DNA of 64,000 nt from Physcomitrium patens (lineage: Eukaryota > Streptophyta > Bryopsida > Funariales > Funariaceae). Numbering within the stretch: the first letter of the stretch is position 1; each line of letters starts with the position of its first letter. Below, piece by piece: positions 37,336-48,525 of the stretch. Under the pieces are notes generated by a model. That model made no database searches. It was not told the DNA's origin and was given only the letters and a program-made list of their open reading frames with translations. The stretch is from assembly GCF_000002425.4 (NCBI RefSeq), contig NC_037266.1, positions 2,352,007 through 2,416,006 of the forward strand. Reading direction: 5' to 3'. A program made the translations under genes and the position numbers.

Positions 37336-38412
37336 TGTCGTGATGTAATATGACTATATAGTGAAATTATAATCAAAATTGAATTTCTAATTAATATCTA
37401 ATTATCTTAGTATAATTATAATTTGAGGTATCTAAACATGGCTTTTATAAAAGCCTCTTAGGTTATTTTCGTATTTTAATAATTAGTAGGTTGAAGGTTA
37501 GTTAATAATTTTACCTTCTAGGTTATAAAGACTCTTCTACTACCTTAGAAAGACCATAAATTGATGAAATCAGATTAAAAGAGATAAAAAATTAGTATAG
37601 TTGGTACTAGGGTTAAGTTGAGAGTAGAATTGGGCTAAAAAAATCCTTGGGATATGATAGATTGATACCCAAGGGTTGACCGTTTGTGAGGCAAGGTCGA
37701 AATCAAACCTCTGGCCACTAAAACAATGGCCTAAGGCAAAATAGGGTTTCATTCAAAGATCGGAGGTTAAGGTTTGAGAGCTAACTTGAAGTTCATTCTA
37801 GAGACATAAGAATTTTTTTGAGAGGATTTTGAGAGACTTAGCAATTGTTGTTCAAAGTCAAGGTTTGTATCAGTTATTTGGATTTTATATAATATAATTA
37901 GGGCTAGCAATTTTGGCTATTTTGTGCAATTGGCATATCATCTACAGTTGAAAATTTGATATTATTTGGATTATTGGGTGTGCTAAGTATATACAATTTT
38001 TTTTCATAATCTAATAATGTGGTTTAGAGATATCTAGTTTTTAGCACAAGAGGGTTTCAAAAGGTGGTAATTTGAGGTTGGGTAGGATTTCTATGATATC
38101 TAAAGATCTATTAGTTGAATTAAGGTGGAAATTGGCATGGTATTGGAGGACTTAAAGATCAAGCTACACACCAATTTTGAAACAAAGTTAACGATTGGAG
38201 AAAGAGAAATCATTGTTGGGATTTCTACTTCACTTTTAAAGTTGGCGGCTCAGTGAAATTGGTGCAATTTTTGGAGGTTTTTTCACAATCTATTATATTC
38301 TTCTCGCATGGGTGAAACCTATTAGGATTTCTTGGCTACTTGTGAAACATAATTTCACCTTCCACAGCTAAGTGCCTAGTACATTTGTAAGCAAAACAAC
38401 ACGTAATATGAT
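37336..38412 (+). repeat. D LTR, left
   Basis: 1077 bp, starting TGTCGTGATG and ending GTAATATGAT, five bases before the primer site. Near identical to 44000-45075. It abuts B2 on the left, and I infer that it is one of the two LTRs that recombined to invert the segment between here and 50165-51241. Confidence 0.92.
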
Positions 38413-38417
38413 ATAAG

Positions 38418-38434
38418 TGGTGAACCCAACGTGA
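38418..38434 (+). promoter_or_regulatory. Primer-binding site of D (tRNA-Trp-like)
   Basis: TGGTGAACCCAACGTGA. From memory, the 3' end of plant tRNA-Trp pairs with TGGTGAACCCGACGTGA, one difference. The F element site (59833-59849, minus) reads TGGTGAATCCGACATGA, two differences from the same sequence, at other positions. The same D site recurs at 45081-45097. Confidence 0.7.
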
Positions 38435-40210
38435 AAGTTTGGGGTGGAAGGTATCGGATTATATTTGTAGTTATTTGAAATTGATGGCGTAAGAAGGCAA
38501 AAAGATTGAATTTGGACTGTTTGATGGAGCTTTGGGTGGAGCTTCAAGTGAAATTTCTACTGGTGAATAAGATATGTACCTTGACCCAAACACTGCAAAA
38601 ATATTTTAAGCATTTACATTATTTATGCAACAGCAACAATGCAATGATCGCAAAGAGGCTTTGGCAACCAAAGTATTACAAGCAGTGGTTAATAAGGTTG
38701 ACCAATTTGATGAGAGGAATATTTCCAAATATTTAAGATGTTATGTGTGGAAAATAGAATTGAATAGCGTTTCTGAGAAGGAGATAATTCAATTATTTGA
38801 GCTTGCTATGGTACCAGAGATAAGAGAGCATATAAGGTCTATTATGGGATAATTTGGAAGTTCATGGGTGGTATTTTTACATGCATTGAAGGATGAGTAT
38901 TTTTTGGAGGATATTGATCGAGTTACTAAGAAATCATTCTCGGAATGGATTGAGCGACCTAACAAAAATTTACAAGCTACAAAATTATTAAGAGAATTTG
39001 GAAGGTAATTTTCCCAATTATCAAAAATGGAAAAGTTAATATTGGATCAAAATAAGGTTGAATTGTTTCTCCAAGCTGCTAATGAAAAATTACAAGAGAA
39101 GTTAGAGGTTCTTCTTGAAGATAAGGAAGAAGAAGAAGGATTGACAACAAAGTGCAGAGTTGTTGAAGATGCTATTACATTACTTACAAAAAAAAGAAAG
39201 GAGAAAGAATAGGTTTAGTACTCAAAGAGTGGTACAAGTACCAAAGACTCCAATGCCTACTACAAGATTGATTGTGCCTATTATCCAACCTCTATTAGCT
39301 ACATCAAAGAAAGAAGATATGGGACTTGAGGAGATTGTACGAGGGATGCGAGATCTTCAAATCAAACTTGCAAGGCTTGAAAAAAAGACTTCTACAATAC
39401 GTTCAAAGACTACTTTTAAACAAAGGTATGTGCAAAGATGTATTTGGTGTGATGATGATTCTCATTCTCAAAAAGATTGTGGTGAATTTGATGAGATGGT
39501 TCAATAAGTCATTGTTTATTGGAAAGATGGGAAGGTTGCATTGAAAGATACTGGTGATCTTTTCCAAACCAACTTTGGTAAAAGAAGCATGAAAGCATTC
39601 GTTAAAGATTATTTGACAATATATGGAATTGCAGCAATAGAAGCTACAAGTTATGGAACTAGGGTGGATAATGATGGCAAATAAAATTTTTTTGGAAATG
39701 TTCAATGAAGTGGACTTTGGTCTTTTGCTATTTCTACAATGCAAAAAGAGAAGATACCACAAGAAGCTTTATTGAGAACTGCTGCAACAATTCGTGGTGC
39801 TGCGGGTTGGAAGGATCCTATAGAAGCTTTATTAGTACATGCATATATTACTAAAAGCCAACATGAAGCTTTAATGGAAGAAAAGAGGAGAAGAAATTTT
39901 GATGATTTAAGAAAAGAAAATTCTTCTAAAAGGCAAACTCGAGGAGATAAGGCTCATACATCAGCTTCACAAGAATTATCCACAAAAGATACTTCAACAA
40001 TATCGGAAGAAAAAGCAAAGGAAATAAAAAATAAAGGTAAATTAACAACTTATAAATTACTCTCTGATATTGAAGTGGCAACAAATTTAAAGGGAGTGCT
40101 GAAAGAACGTGTGTTCAATGCTAAGGTTGAGTTTACATTGAAAGAAATTTTAGAAATTGCCAAGAAAGAATTTCATGATATCATTATTGACAATATTAAA
40201 TAAAAGAGGC
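38435..40210 (+). pseudogene. gag region of D
   Basis: Coding-like sequence from about 38480 with a helical capsid-like part (about 38620-38850). A Leu/Glu/Lys-rich helix follows (about 39027-39140), then a CX2CX4HX4C zinc knuckle (39439-39480: Cys-Ile-Trp-Cys to Cys) and a charged Lys/Glu-rich region up to 40203. The Glu/Lys helix is shared with the F gag at 58908-59267 (Val-Glu-Leu-Phe-Leu-Gln, Leu-Leu-Glu-Asp-Lys-Glu-Glu), which ties D and F to one lineage. Confidence 0.8.
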
Positions 40211-40960
40211 AATTAATGGAAGAAGTTGGATTAAATCATACTATTGATGCACACATATATGAAGGTGAAGAAGATGTATTTGATAATTATTACAAAAAAT
40301 CAACAAGTGAAGGGAGGAGTCACAATCAAAGGGTATATTTTGATGACCAAGGTAATAAAGATAGAGAGATTTTAAGTCATTATATTCGAAAGCATTGGAC
40401 TATAGTAACTACAGAGACATTAATGAAGATTGGAGATATGGATGAACCGGTTGTTGCTTTGATTGACCATGGTTCAGAGATAAACCTTATGTCTAAAGAT
40501 CTTTATATGAAGCAAAAGTGGTCAATTGACATAGAGCATGGATGGACAATATGGACAGCCAATAATATATGTGCTTCCTCGGATGTAAAAATTTGGATTA
40601 GTGATGTTGCAATAGAGCAAAAAAAATTTATTCAAGATGCAACATCTTATCCTCTTATTTTGGGACAACCATATATTATTGCAACTCGGATGGAAATAAA
40701 GGTACTTGATGATGGTTCAGCTTATGCACAAATTTGTAGTGAGGATGGGAGGAGAGGAGTACAATTTTTGAATGTGCCTCCAAATCATGAATGGAATCAA
40801 GACAAATTGAGAGAAAATCCATTGCCAAGGGTTGTTGAAGAATTCAAGGATTTTTTGGGGGTACCACTATAAAGCAAGATTGTAGAGGTATAGAAAGAGA
40901 GGTACTCTCATTAGATGTAGGTGCCTTTAGTGGAGGATTTATTAGCATTTTTGAAAATGG
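40211..40960 (+). pseudogene. Aspartic protease of D
   Basis: Ala-Leu-Ile-Asp-His-Gly-Ser-Glu-Ile-Asn-Leu-Met-Ser, with the Asp codon at 40465, sits where retropepsins have Asp-Thr/Ser-Gly. The second half reads Tyr-Pro-Leu-Ile-Leu-Gly-Gln-Pro-Tyr-Ile near 40650. The same region in F reads Asp-His-Gly-Phe, so Asp-His-Gly is a lineage trait rather than damage to one copy. A 218-codon open stretch covers most of it. Confidence 0.82.
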
Positions 40961-42540
40961 AAGCATTATGTATAAGAAGATTGATGAATTAAAAAGAAAA
41001 GAAAGAAAAGAATTAAGTATTATTGAAAGAGAATTATATAAGTTAAGAATATTAAAAGATAATAAAAAGATTATTGATATTTATGAAAAAAATAGATTGG
41101 ATGATCCTTTGGAATTGATTGTGTCTATTGGATTAGGTAATGATGATAAAGTTATACCAATTCATTCAAGAGAATTTTGTAATATGATTGAATATTTTCA
41201 AGCATTGGAGATTATAGTTGAGACAAAATATAAGACATTAGATAAGAAAGTTAAATCGATTGCCGGACCTTTGCTAAGAGATTTTTAAGAACAAATGGAA
41301 GAAGCATCAAGAGAAAGGAGCTTCAGAGATCCAAAGAATATTGGTCACAAGTTTATTAAAGAGACTTTTGAAGAATTGAAGATTATTTTTTATGGTTCTT
41401 TATTGCCAAAAGAAATTAACTGCTTCAAAGAGATGTTGGCAAAACAAGGTAGATCATTTGCCTTTGAATCTTATGAAATTAGATATGTGGATCCAAATAT
41501 TGTAACACCTATAGTTATTTTCACTATACCACATGTACCTTGGAATCTAAGGCCAATTCCAGTACCAAGGGCACATTTACCAAGCTTGGTGGAATTATTA
41601 AAAGAAAAGATGAAGATGAAGATTATGGAGCCCTCTTTTGTACCATATTCTAGTCGATGGTTTACAATACCTAAGAAAAATGGATCATTACGTTTCATTC
41701 AAGATATGCAATCAGTGAATGCAGTAACTATCAAGAATGCAGGAATTAGGCCTATAGTAGATGAATTTATTGAGGCATTTGTAGGAAGGGTAATCTATTC
41801 AATAGTTGATTTATATTCGGACTATGACCAATTTCACTTGCAGAAGGAACTAGAGATATGACAATGATGAGAACACCACTTAGATTAGTTTGAATGTGTA
41901 TTCTTTCTCAAGGTGCAACCAACTCAGTTACACATATGATGAATGGGATGAATAAGATATTGAAAGATTTTATTCCAGAAAAGACTATGCCTTTTCTAGA
42001 TGATGTTCCTATAAAGGGGTGCAAAGAAGAAGACAAAGATGAAACTTTAGATAAAAGGGGGTATCGCAAGTATGTTGTTGATCATATATAAGATTATAAA
42101 AAAATATTGACTCGGCTTGGAGAAGTTCATCTTACATTATCGGGTGCAAAATCTACATTTGGAGTACAAGAGGTTGTAATTATTGGACATCTGTGTGGAT
42201 TTTATGGAAAAAAACTAGATCCAACTAAGGTTGATACAATAAAGAGAATGAAAGAGGATTGTAGTTCTTTAACAGAGGTTCGTAGGTTATTAGGTGCATG
42301 TATATTTTATCATATTTTGATTTTTTAATATGCACACATAGCAGATCTATTATATGAACTATTACGCAAGGACTATCAATTTAAATGGGAAGAAAAGCAT
42401 GTTAAAGCAGTACAAAGATTGAAGAAATTATTGATATCGCCTCAAATGTTGAGAAAAATTGATTATAAGAGCAATAGATTAGTGATTCTTACTGTGGATA
42501 TTAGTCCGATTGCCATTAGATAAGATGTTTTTTGAAGAGC
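40961..42540 (+). pseudogene. Divergent reverse transcriptase of D
   Basis: The RT is recognised from Pro-Lys-Lys-Asn-Gly-Ser-Leu-Arg-Phe-Ile-Gln-Asp-Met near 41670. Then come Asp-Leu-Tyr-Ser-Asp-Tyr-Asp-Gln-Phe near 41809, Gln-Gly-Ala-Thr-Asn-Ser-Val near 41909, and Pro-Phe-Leu-Asp-Asp-Val-Pro-Ile-Lys-Gly near 41989 at the catalytic site. Further on are Gly-His-Leu-Cys-Gly-Phe-Tyr-Gly near 42185 and Val-Arg-Arg-Leu-Leu-Gly-Ala near 42279. The Ala-Thr-Asn-Ser form replaces the usual Asn-Ala-Pro. An RNase H-like part follows but is weak. This differs clearly from the chromovirus RTs of B and H. Confidence 0.85.
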
Positions 42541-43999
42541 TTTATGAACGAGAATTACTAAAAATTGGTCTTTATTTGAATACCTTGACTAAACAAGAGA
42601 ATTGGTCAATAGAAAAATTTAATCAAATAAGAAAGAAGGCTTATGGATTTTTGCTTCAAGAATGGTTTTTATGGAAGAGACCAAAGAAAGGAATTGGAAT
42701 GCGAAGACAAGTAGTAGGTACTAAAGAAGATCAACAAAGACTACTCAAAGAGTTTCATGAGAATCTATGGGCGGGACATAGAGAAATTTGGCCTACTTTT
42801 GCTAAAATGAAGGAACAATATTAGTAGAAGAATATGTATCAAGATATAACTTTGTTTATAGAGTCTTGTATAACTTGTCAGATATATTCAAATATACGAC
42901 ATCGAGATGGGTTACATCTGACATATTCTTTGGCTATTCATTTTAAATGGATTGTGGATTTGGTTATTATGCTGATGGGACTATGCCAAATGAGATATTT
43001 AGTTTTGGCTCGTGAAGATTTATCAAACCAAGTAGAAGGTAGGGTACTAAGAACAAAGTCCATAGAGGAAATTTGTAGGTTTTTACTTGAGAAAGTTATT
43101 TGTCACTATAAATGTGTGGAAAAGATCACTACAGATTGAAGAGAATTGAATGCACATAAAGCTCATGGTTTTTTTAAGAGATGTGAGATCAAATTATCAT
43201 TGACTACTACTTATAATCCAAAGGGGAATGCAAAAAGTGAACGTGGGCATCCACCAATTGTAAAAGCCTTAGTTAAAGCTTCCAATGGAAGAGTGAGAGA
43301 ATCGCCTTGACTTCTACCTTATGCATTATGGGCTGATCGAACAACACATAGTTTGGTGACAAGCTATATGCCAGTGGAACTTATGACATGTCAAAAACCA
43401 ATTATGCCGATTAAAAAAAATGTGCCAACTTGGAGTATGCTACCATGAGAAGATGGATTGACAAGAGAGGAATTGTTAGTCATTAGAATCTGGCAACTTG
43501 AACAAAGATCGAAAGATGTGAAATTAGCATTAAAAAAGTTATAAAAGGCAAGATTAGGAAATAAGACTTGATTTGACAAGCAACATTGATTGAAACCTAG
43601 AGCAATTGAAGAAGGTGATTGAGTACTTGTTTATGATAGTAGTCTGGATAACCAACATAGTACTTTGTGAAAGTTTTTGACACGTTGGTTTGGACCATAT
43701 GTAGAAGTAATGGTTCATGATAATGCCACATATTCATTAAGAGAGTTAGATGGTATGAGGTTGAAAATACCTATTGCTAGAAAGTGAGTGAAGATTTTTA
43801 CAAGACAAGATAAAAAAATCAATATGAAAGATCATGCTGAAGATATTGAAATTTTTGAAGAAGAAAATTGTTTTGAAGAGGATGGTCAAAATACAAATGA
43901 AGGATTTGATGAAGAAAATGAAGAGATGGTGTGATGCCAATTATGACATATGGTTCATTTGGTACATGCCGGAGGATGCGCAAGTTAAGAGAGGGTGGA
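42541..43999 (+). pseudogene. Integrase and 3' end of D
   Basis: The zinc-binding region lies at about 42740-42900 (Phe-His-Glu-Asn-Leu-Trp-Ala-Gly-His, then Cys-Ile-Thr-Cys). The core is at about 42940-43400 and a C-terminal region runs to about 43790 (Trp-Phe-Gly-Pro-Tyr near 43687). A short acidic tail ends near 43935. A purine-rich GAGAGGGTGGA precedes the right LTR. The order matches the minus-strand integrase of F at 55900-57060. Broken in several places. Confidence 0.8.
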
Positions 44000-45075
44000 T
44001 GTAGTGATGTAATGCGAGTAAATAGTGAAATTATAATCAAAATTGAATTTCTAATTAATATCTAATTATCTTAGTATAATTATAATTTGAGGTATCTAAA
44101 CATGGCTTTTATAAAAGCCTCTTAGGTTATTTTCGTATTTTAATAATTAGTAGGTTGAAGGTTAGTTAATAATTTTACCTTCTAGGTTATAAAGACTCTT
44201 CTACTACCTTAGAAAGACCATAAATTGATGAAATCAGATTAAAAGAGATAAACAATTAGTATAGTTGGTACTAGGGTTAAGTTGAGAGTAGAATTGGGCT
44301 AAAAAAATCCTTGGGATATGATAGATTGATACCCAAGGGTTGACCGTTTGTGAGGCAAGGTCGAAATCAAACCTCTGGCCACTAAAATAATGGCCTAAGG
44401 CAAAATAGGGTTTCATTCAAAGATCGGAGGTTAAGGTTTGAGAGCTAACTTGAAGTTCATTCTAGAGACATAAGAATTTTTTGAGAGGATTTTGAGAGAC
44501 TTAGCAATTGTTGTTCAAAGTCAAGGTTTGTATCAGTTATTTGGATTTTATATAATATAATTAGGGCTAGCAATTTTGGCTATTTTGTGCAATTGGCATA
44601 ACATCTACGGTTGAAAATTTGAAATTATTTGGATTATTGGGTGTGCTAAGTATATACAATTTTTTTTCATAATCTAATAATGTGGTTTAGAGATATCTAA
44701 TTTTTAGCACAAGAGGGTTTCAAAAGGTGGCAATTTGAGGTTGGGTAGGATTTCTATGATATCTAAAGATCTATTAGTTGAATTAAGGTGGAAATTGGCA
44801 TGGTGTTGGAAGACTTAAAGATCAAGCTACACACCAATTTTAAAACAAAGTTAACGATTGGAGAAGGAGAAATCATTGTTGGGATTTCTGCTTCACTTTT
44901 AAAGTTGGCGGCTCAGTGAAATTGGTGCAATTTTTGGAGGTTTTTTCACAATCTATTATATTCTTCTCGCACAGGTGAAACCTATTAGGGTTTCTTGGCT
45001 ACTTGTGAAACATAATTTCACCTTCCACAGCTAAGTGCCTAGTACATTTGTAAGCAAAACAATACATAATATGAT
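44000..45075 (+). repeat. D LTR, middle
   Basis: 1076 bp starting TGTAGTGATG. It is the 3' LTR of the first internal region and at the same time precedes a second primer site (45081-45097). Five of its roughly 22 differences from the left LTR lie in the first 24 bp. Confidence 0.92.
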
Positions 45076-45667
45076 ATAAGTGGTGAACCCAACGTGAAAG
45101 TTTGGGGTGGAAGGTATCGGATTATATTTGTAGTTATTTGAAATTGATGGCATAAGAAGGCAAAAAGATTGAATTTGGACTGTTTGATGGAGCTTTGGGT
45201 GGAGCTTCAAGTGAAATTTCTACTGGTGAATAAGATATGTACCTTGACCCAAATACTGCAAAAATATTTTAAGCATTTACATTATTTATGCAACAGCAAC
45301 AATGCAATGATCGCAAAGAGGCTTTGGCAACCAAAGTATTACAAGCAGTGGTTAATAAGGTTGACCAATTTGATGAGAGGAATATTTCCAAATATTTAAG
45401 ATGTTATGTGTGGAAAATAGAATTGAATAGCGTTTCTGAGAAGGAGATAATTCAATTATTTGAGCTTGCTATGGTACCAGAGATAAGAGAGCATATAAGG
45501 TCTATTATGGGGTAATTTGGAAGTTCATGGTGGTATTTTTACATGCATTGAAGGATGAGTATTTTTTGGAGGATATTGATCAAGTTACTAAGAAATCATT
45601 CTCGGAATGGATTGAGCGACCTAACAAAAATTTATAAGCTACAAAATTATTATGAGAATTTGAAAGG
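45076..45667 (+). repeat. Second, partial internal copy of D
   Basis: Repeats 38413-39005 (primer site, leader and first part of gag) with only about eight differences. It then stops against reversed H1 sequence. Confidence 0.92.
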
Positions 45668-46700
45668 TTTCTTGAAATAGTGTAAGCCATGACTAAGACT
45701 ATAATCTTGATACTATGTATCATCCATCTTCAACCGATTACTAATCATCTTGAAATAAGTATCTCGATGTGTAGTTTCTTTCTATTTTACCTCTTTGATT
45801 AGATTTGAAATGATATTATTGATGGTAGCAACTTTTGCCTTATCTTTTGATTTGGCCTTCAAGTTTGGTCTCTATGATAAGCTATCTGGTACAATATGTT
45901 GTCGCCCTTGCTTGTATTTAAGTTGGATATTAAAAAACTACAATTGTTCTTTTTAATGACAATGTCATGATTTTATATTTTTTAATTATAAATTACATAG
46001 CAAGGATCAATGATCAATCTGAACAACCACTAGCTTCTCCAACAGATACTATTGCCATATCTTTGTGGAATGTACAATCGCTTATTGCTCTCGATCATGT
46101 GCAAAGTAATTATCCTCTATTCTTCTGAGCTTGTGTGATTCATACACTATAAGTTGAAGGCCCCTTCTAAAGTCTTATTGAAGGACTACTCCAATAGCAA
46201 TGTTAGGATCATCAATGTCAAGTATACAAGGAAGGTTGAGATTATACAATTGTAATATTAGAGTAATAATTACTACTTTCTTCAACCTATCAAAGGTGTT
46301 TTGTTGCTCCAATTTCTATTTAAATGGTGCACCCTTCTCCAATAGATTTATCAATGAAATAGTAATATGTGCAAATCATCAAATAAAATGGAAATAATAT
46401 CTAGCAAGGCCTAAAAATGAATAAACTTGAGAAGCATCTTTGGGAGTTAGGCAATCCTCCATTACTTTCATCTTATCCTACTCCATGCACATGCCTTTGA
46501 AGGATACCACATACTCCAGAAAGATGACTACTAACTTTCAAAGTTCACATTTTGATTGCTTGCAATAGAAGCAACTATTTTCTAGGTGGCACAATACTTC
46601 TCATAGGTATTGCTCATGGTCTTCAAAGCTTTTACTATATACAAAAATATCTTTAATGAAGACAACTACAACTTATCCAAAAGATTCCAAAATAATTTGT
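45668..46700 (-). pseudogene. H1 RT and RNase H, now inverted
   Basis: On the minus strand from 46695 leftward this continues the H1 RT exactly where 34323 stops. It gives Ala-Lys-like thumb, Ser-Phe-Leu-Gly-Leu-Ala-Arg-Tyr-Tyr near 46385, RNase H near 46190, and the linker toward integrase up to 45668. It aligns throughout with H2 (21155-21755, then 23128-23560). The TTTGT at 46696-46700 is the complement of ACAAA, the second target copy of element B. Confidence 0.8.
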
Positions 46701-47249
46701 TATCACAGACATATATATTTATCTCAATAGTTACTTATATGATGAAATAGAAGTAGGTAAATATAGAATAATTTCATAAAGTCTGTTAAGGAAGCTTCTT
46801 AAAAGCTTTATAGATATGATTTTGACTTTAGATGTATTTGTAGGTTAGAAACTTGGCCAAAAAGATAATCATATATTGATAGCTTGTGGATCAAGTTATC
46901 TCTATGTAGTAGCTTGTGGAACAAGCCAACTACGTGGCACATACATAGATAACTTGCCTTGCAAGATCAAACATGTGGCTAGCAAAGTCAACACATGTTG
47001 GAGGTCCTATAGGACATTGCCATATAGCTCTTAGTTAGATAGTATATATGGAGGTAAGAGTGAAGCCTTCTTCACTCTTCTCAACGTCTTTCTAGTCTTA
47101 GTCTTATTTCAAGACTTTCAAGTCCTCTTATTTTTGACAATAGTCATTTTAATTAATATTACATCACTTTTTGAGTGACTTTCTAGTTTTCTTCAGTGAT
47201 AGAAGAGTGTATTGAAGATTCTCATTCTTTGAGATTCATGTCTTTGACA
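46701..47249 (+). repeat. 5' LTR of B2/B3
   Basis: 549 bp; start TATCACAGACAT aligns with TGTCACAAACAT of its partner, end CTTTGACA. Around 65 differences from 34329-34877 (about 12%). Confidence 0.92.
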
Positions 47250-47263
47250 GTTTGACAAGAGTG
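47041..47263 (+). promoter_or_regulatory. B3 promoter, start-site hairpin, self-priming site
   Basis: A TATA-like box (GTATATATGG, 47042-47051) lies 30 bp before CACTCTTCTCAA (47073-47084). TTGACAAGAGTG (47252-47263), two bases after the LTR, is the reverse complement of that motif apart from one position, and the exact complement of the partner LTR version. The putative start also lies in a perfect hairpin: arms AAGAGTGAAG (47056-47065) and CTTCACTCTT (47070-47079) around four bases. Together they fit self-priming by the 5' end of the RNA, as in Tf1/sushi elements. Confidence 0.65.
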
Positions 47264-48525
47264 CTAACATATTATTTTTGTCTTGTTTTAGAAGTGAGTG
47301 AATTATCCAACTTCTATTGTTTTGAAGGTTGCGAACTATCCATCTTTAAACAAAAAAACTTATTTTTTAATATTGATCTTTTCTTTAAAGAAAGTGGATT
47401 ACCCTCTCTTTGTCAGATTTATTTTTAGAGGTTGCGGATTATCCTCTTTTAATTTAACTTTTGAATTTGTTTGAATTATCTATAGAAGGAAAAATTATGG
47501 ATGCTACTCTCAATGGAAGTGAGAATAGATTTGCAAGTATGGCAAATCTTTGTAAGCTTGTCAACACTCTAAAAGTGGAAATCTCACATATTTCCAACGT
47601 GAATCATAGAAGTACTATGCCTACGCCTTTGGAAGAAGTCTACAGTTTGGGAAAGAAGTTCTGCAGTTGAAAGAAGCAAGTAGATCAATGTCACAACCAA
47701 ATCTAAGTAGTTTTTTTTCTACAAGTATGACATAGACAAGGATTAGTATGCCTAAGAAGTTTGATGGAATAAGATCAAAATTTTGAGGATTTTTGCAACA
47801 AATCAAGCTCTATCTAATGTTGTACCCTTTCCAATATCTTGATGGATTTATGCAAGTTGGATTCATAGGTGCACTACTATCAAGAAGTGCTCTTTCTTGG
47901 TTTACATCTTTAATGGAAAAAAATTCATGACTCTTTTATAATTTGAATTCATTCCTAAAAGTATTTACGACCACATTTAGAAAAAGTGATTAAGAACGAG
48001 TAGTAGAGACTAAGCTTTTATTTTTATGGCAAGAATCACGATGAGCCACTACATATGCTATTGAATTCCAAAATCTTGCTTGCGATGTAGACTCGAATGA
48101 CAAAGCACTAATCAACCAATTTTGATATGGATTGAAAGATAGCATGTAAGATTTGTTATTAACAATACCAAAAGTAAAATCTTTGGAACAATTTATTACT
48201 CAAGCCATTATATGCGACAATCATTTATTTGAAAGGTGTCAAGAACAAAGATTTGGTTAAAAAAAAACAAGTCAAGTAATGGAGGCATCTCCCAAGTTTT
48301 TTGAAACGTATCCGTCACAGCTGGAACCAATGCAAATTGATATGATATGTTTTAAACTTCTCACAAAGCAAGAAAAGACTCGATGTCACCAAGAGGGATT
48401 GTGTTTATATTATGGAGAAGCTAAGCACACTACTCAAGATTATCCAAAGAAGCAACGTAATTACAAAATGAGGAGCACAATTACTAAGGAAGATAATGTG
48501 TCAAAAAATGAGTTTCTCTAGCTAT
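47264..48525 (+). pseudogene. B3 leader and gag
   Basis: gag begins near 47497 (Met-Asp-Ala-Thr-Leu-Asn), as in B1. The middle part resembles retrotransposon gag. A zinc-knuckle-like Cys-Leu-Tyr-Tyr-Gly-Glu-Ala-Lys-His region lies at about 48400-48440, followed by a basic tail. Confidence 0.78.

Larger units (their letters stand above)
37336..45667 (+). mobile_element. D: Ty3-type element plus second partial copy
   Basis: Structure: LTR (37336-38412), internal region (38413-43999), LTR (44000-45075), then a second internal start (45076-45667) that copies 38413-39005 at about 98-99%. The two LTRs differ at about 22 positions (about 2%), so D is the youngest element in the window. Its internal region is nevertheless well decayed (roughly a dozen breaks). 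Parts: tRNA-Trp-like primer site, gag with one zinc knuckle, protease with Asp-His-Gly-Ser, a divergent RT, RNase H-like region and integrase. No chromodomain seen. Left flank CGCGT belongs to element B. Confidence 0.9.

Noticed and set aside
45668-46700. Independent third H element in reverse
   Set aside because: It continues the H1 RT exactly at the B target site and ends close to where the H1 integrase begins, so a reversed part of H1 is the simpler reading.
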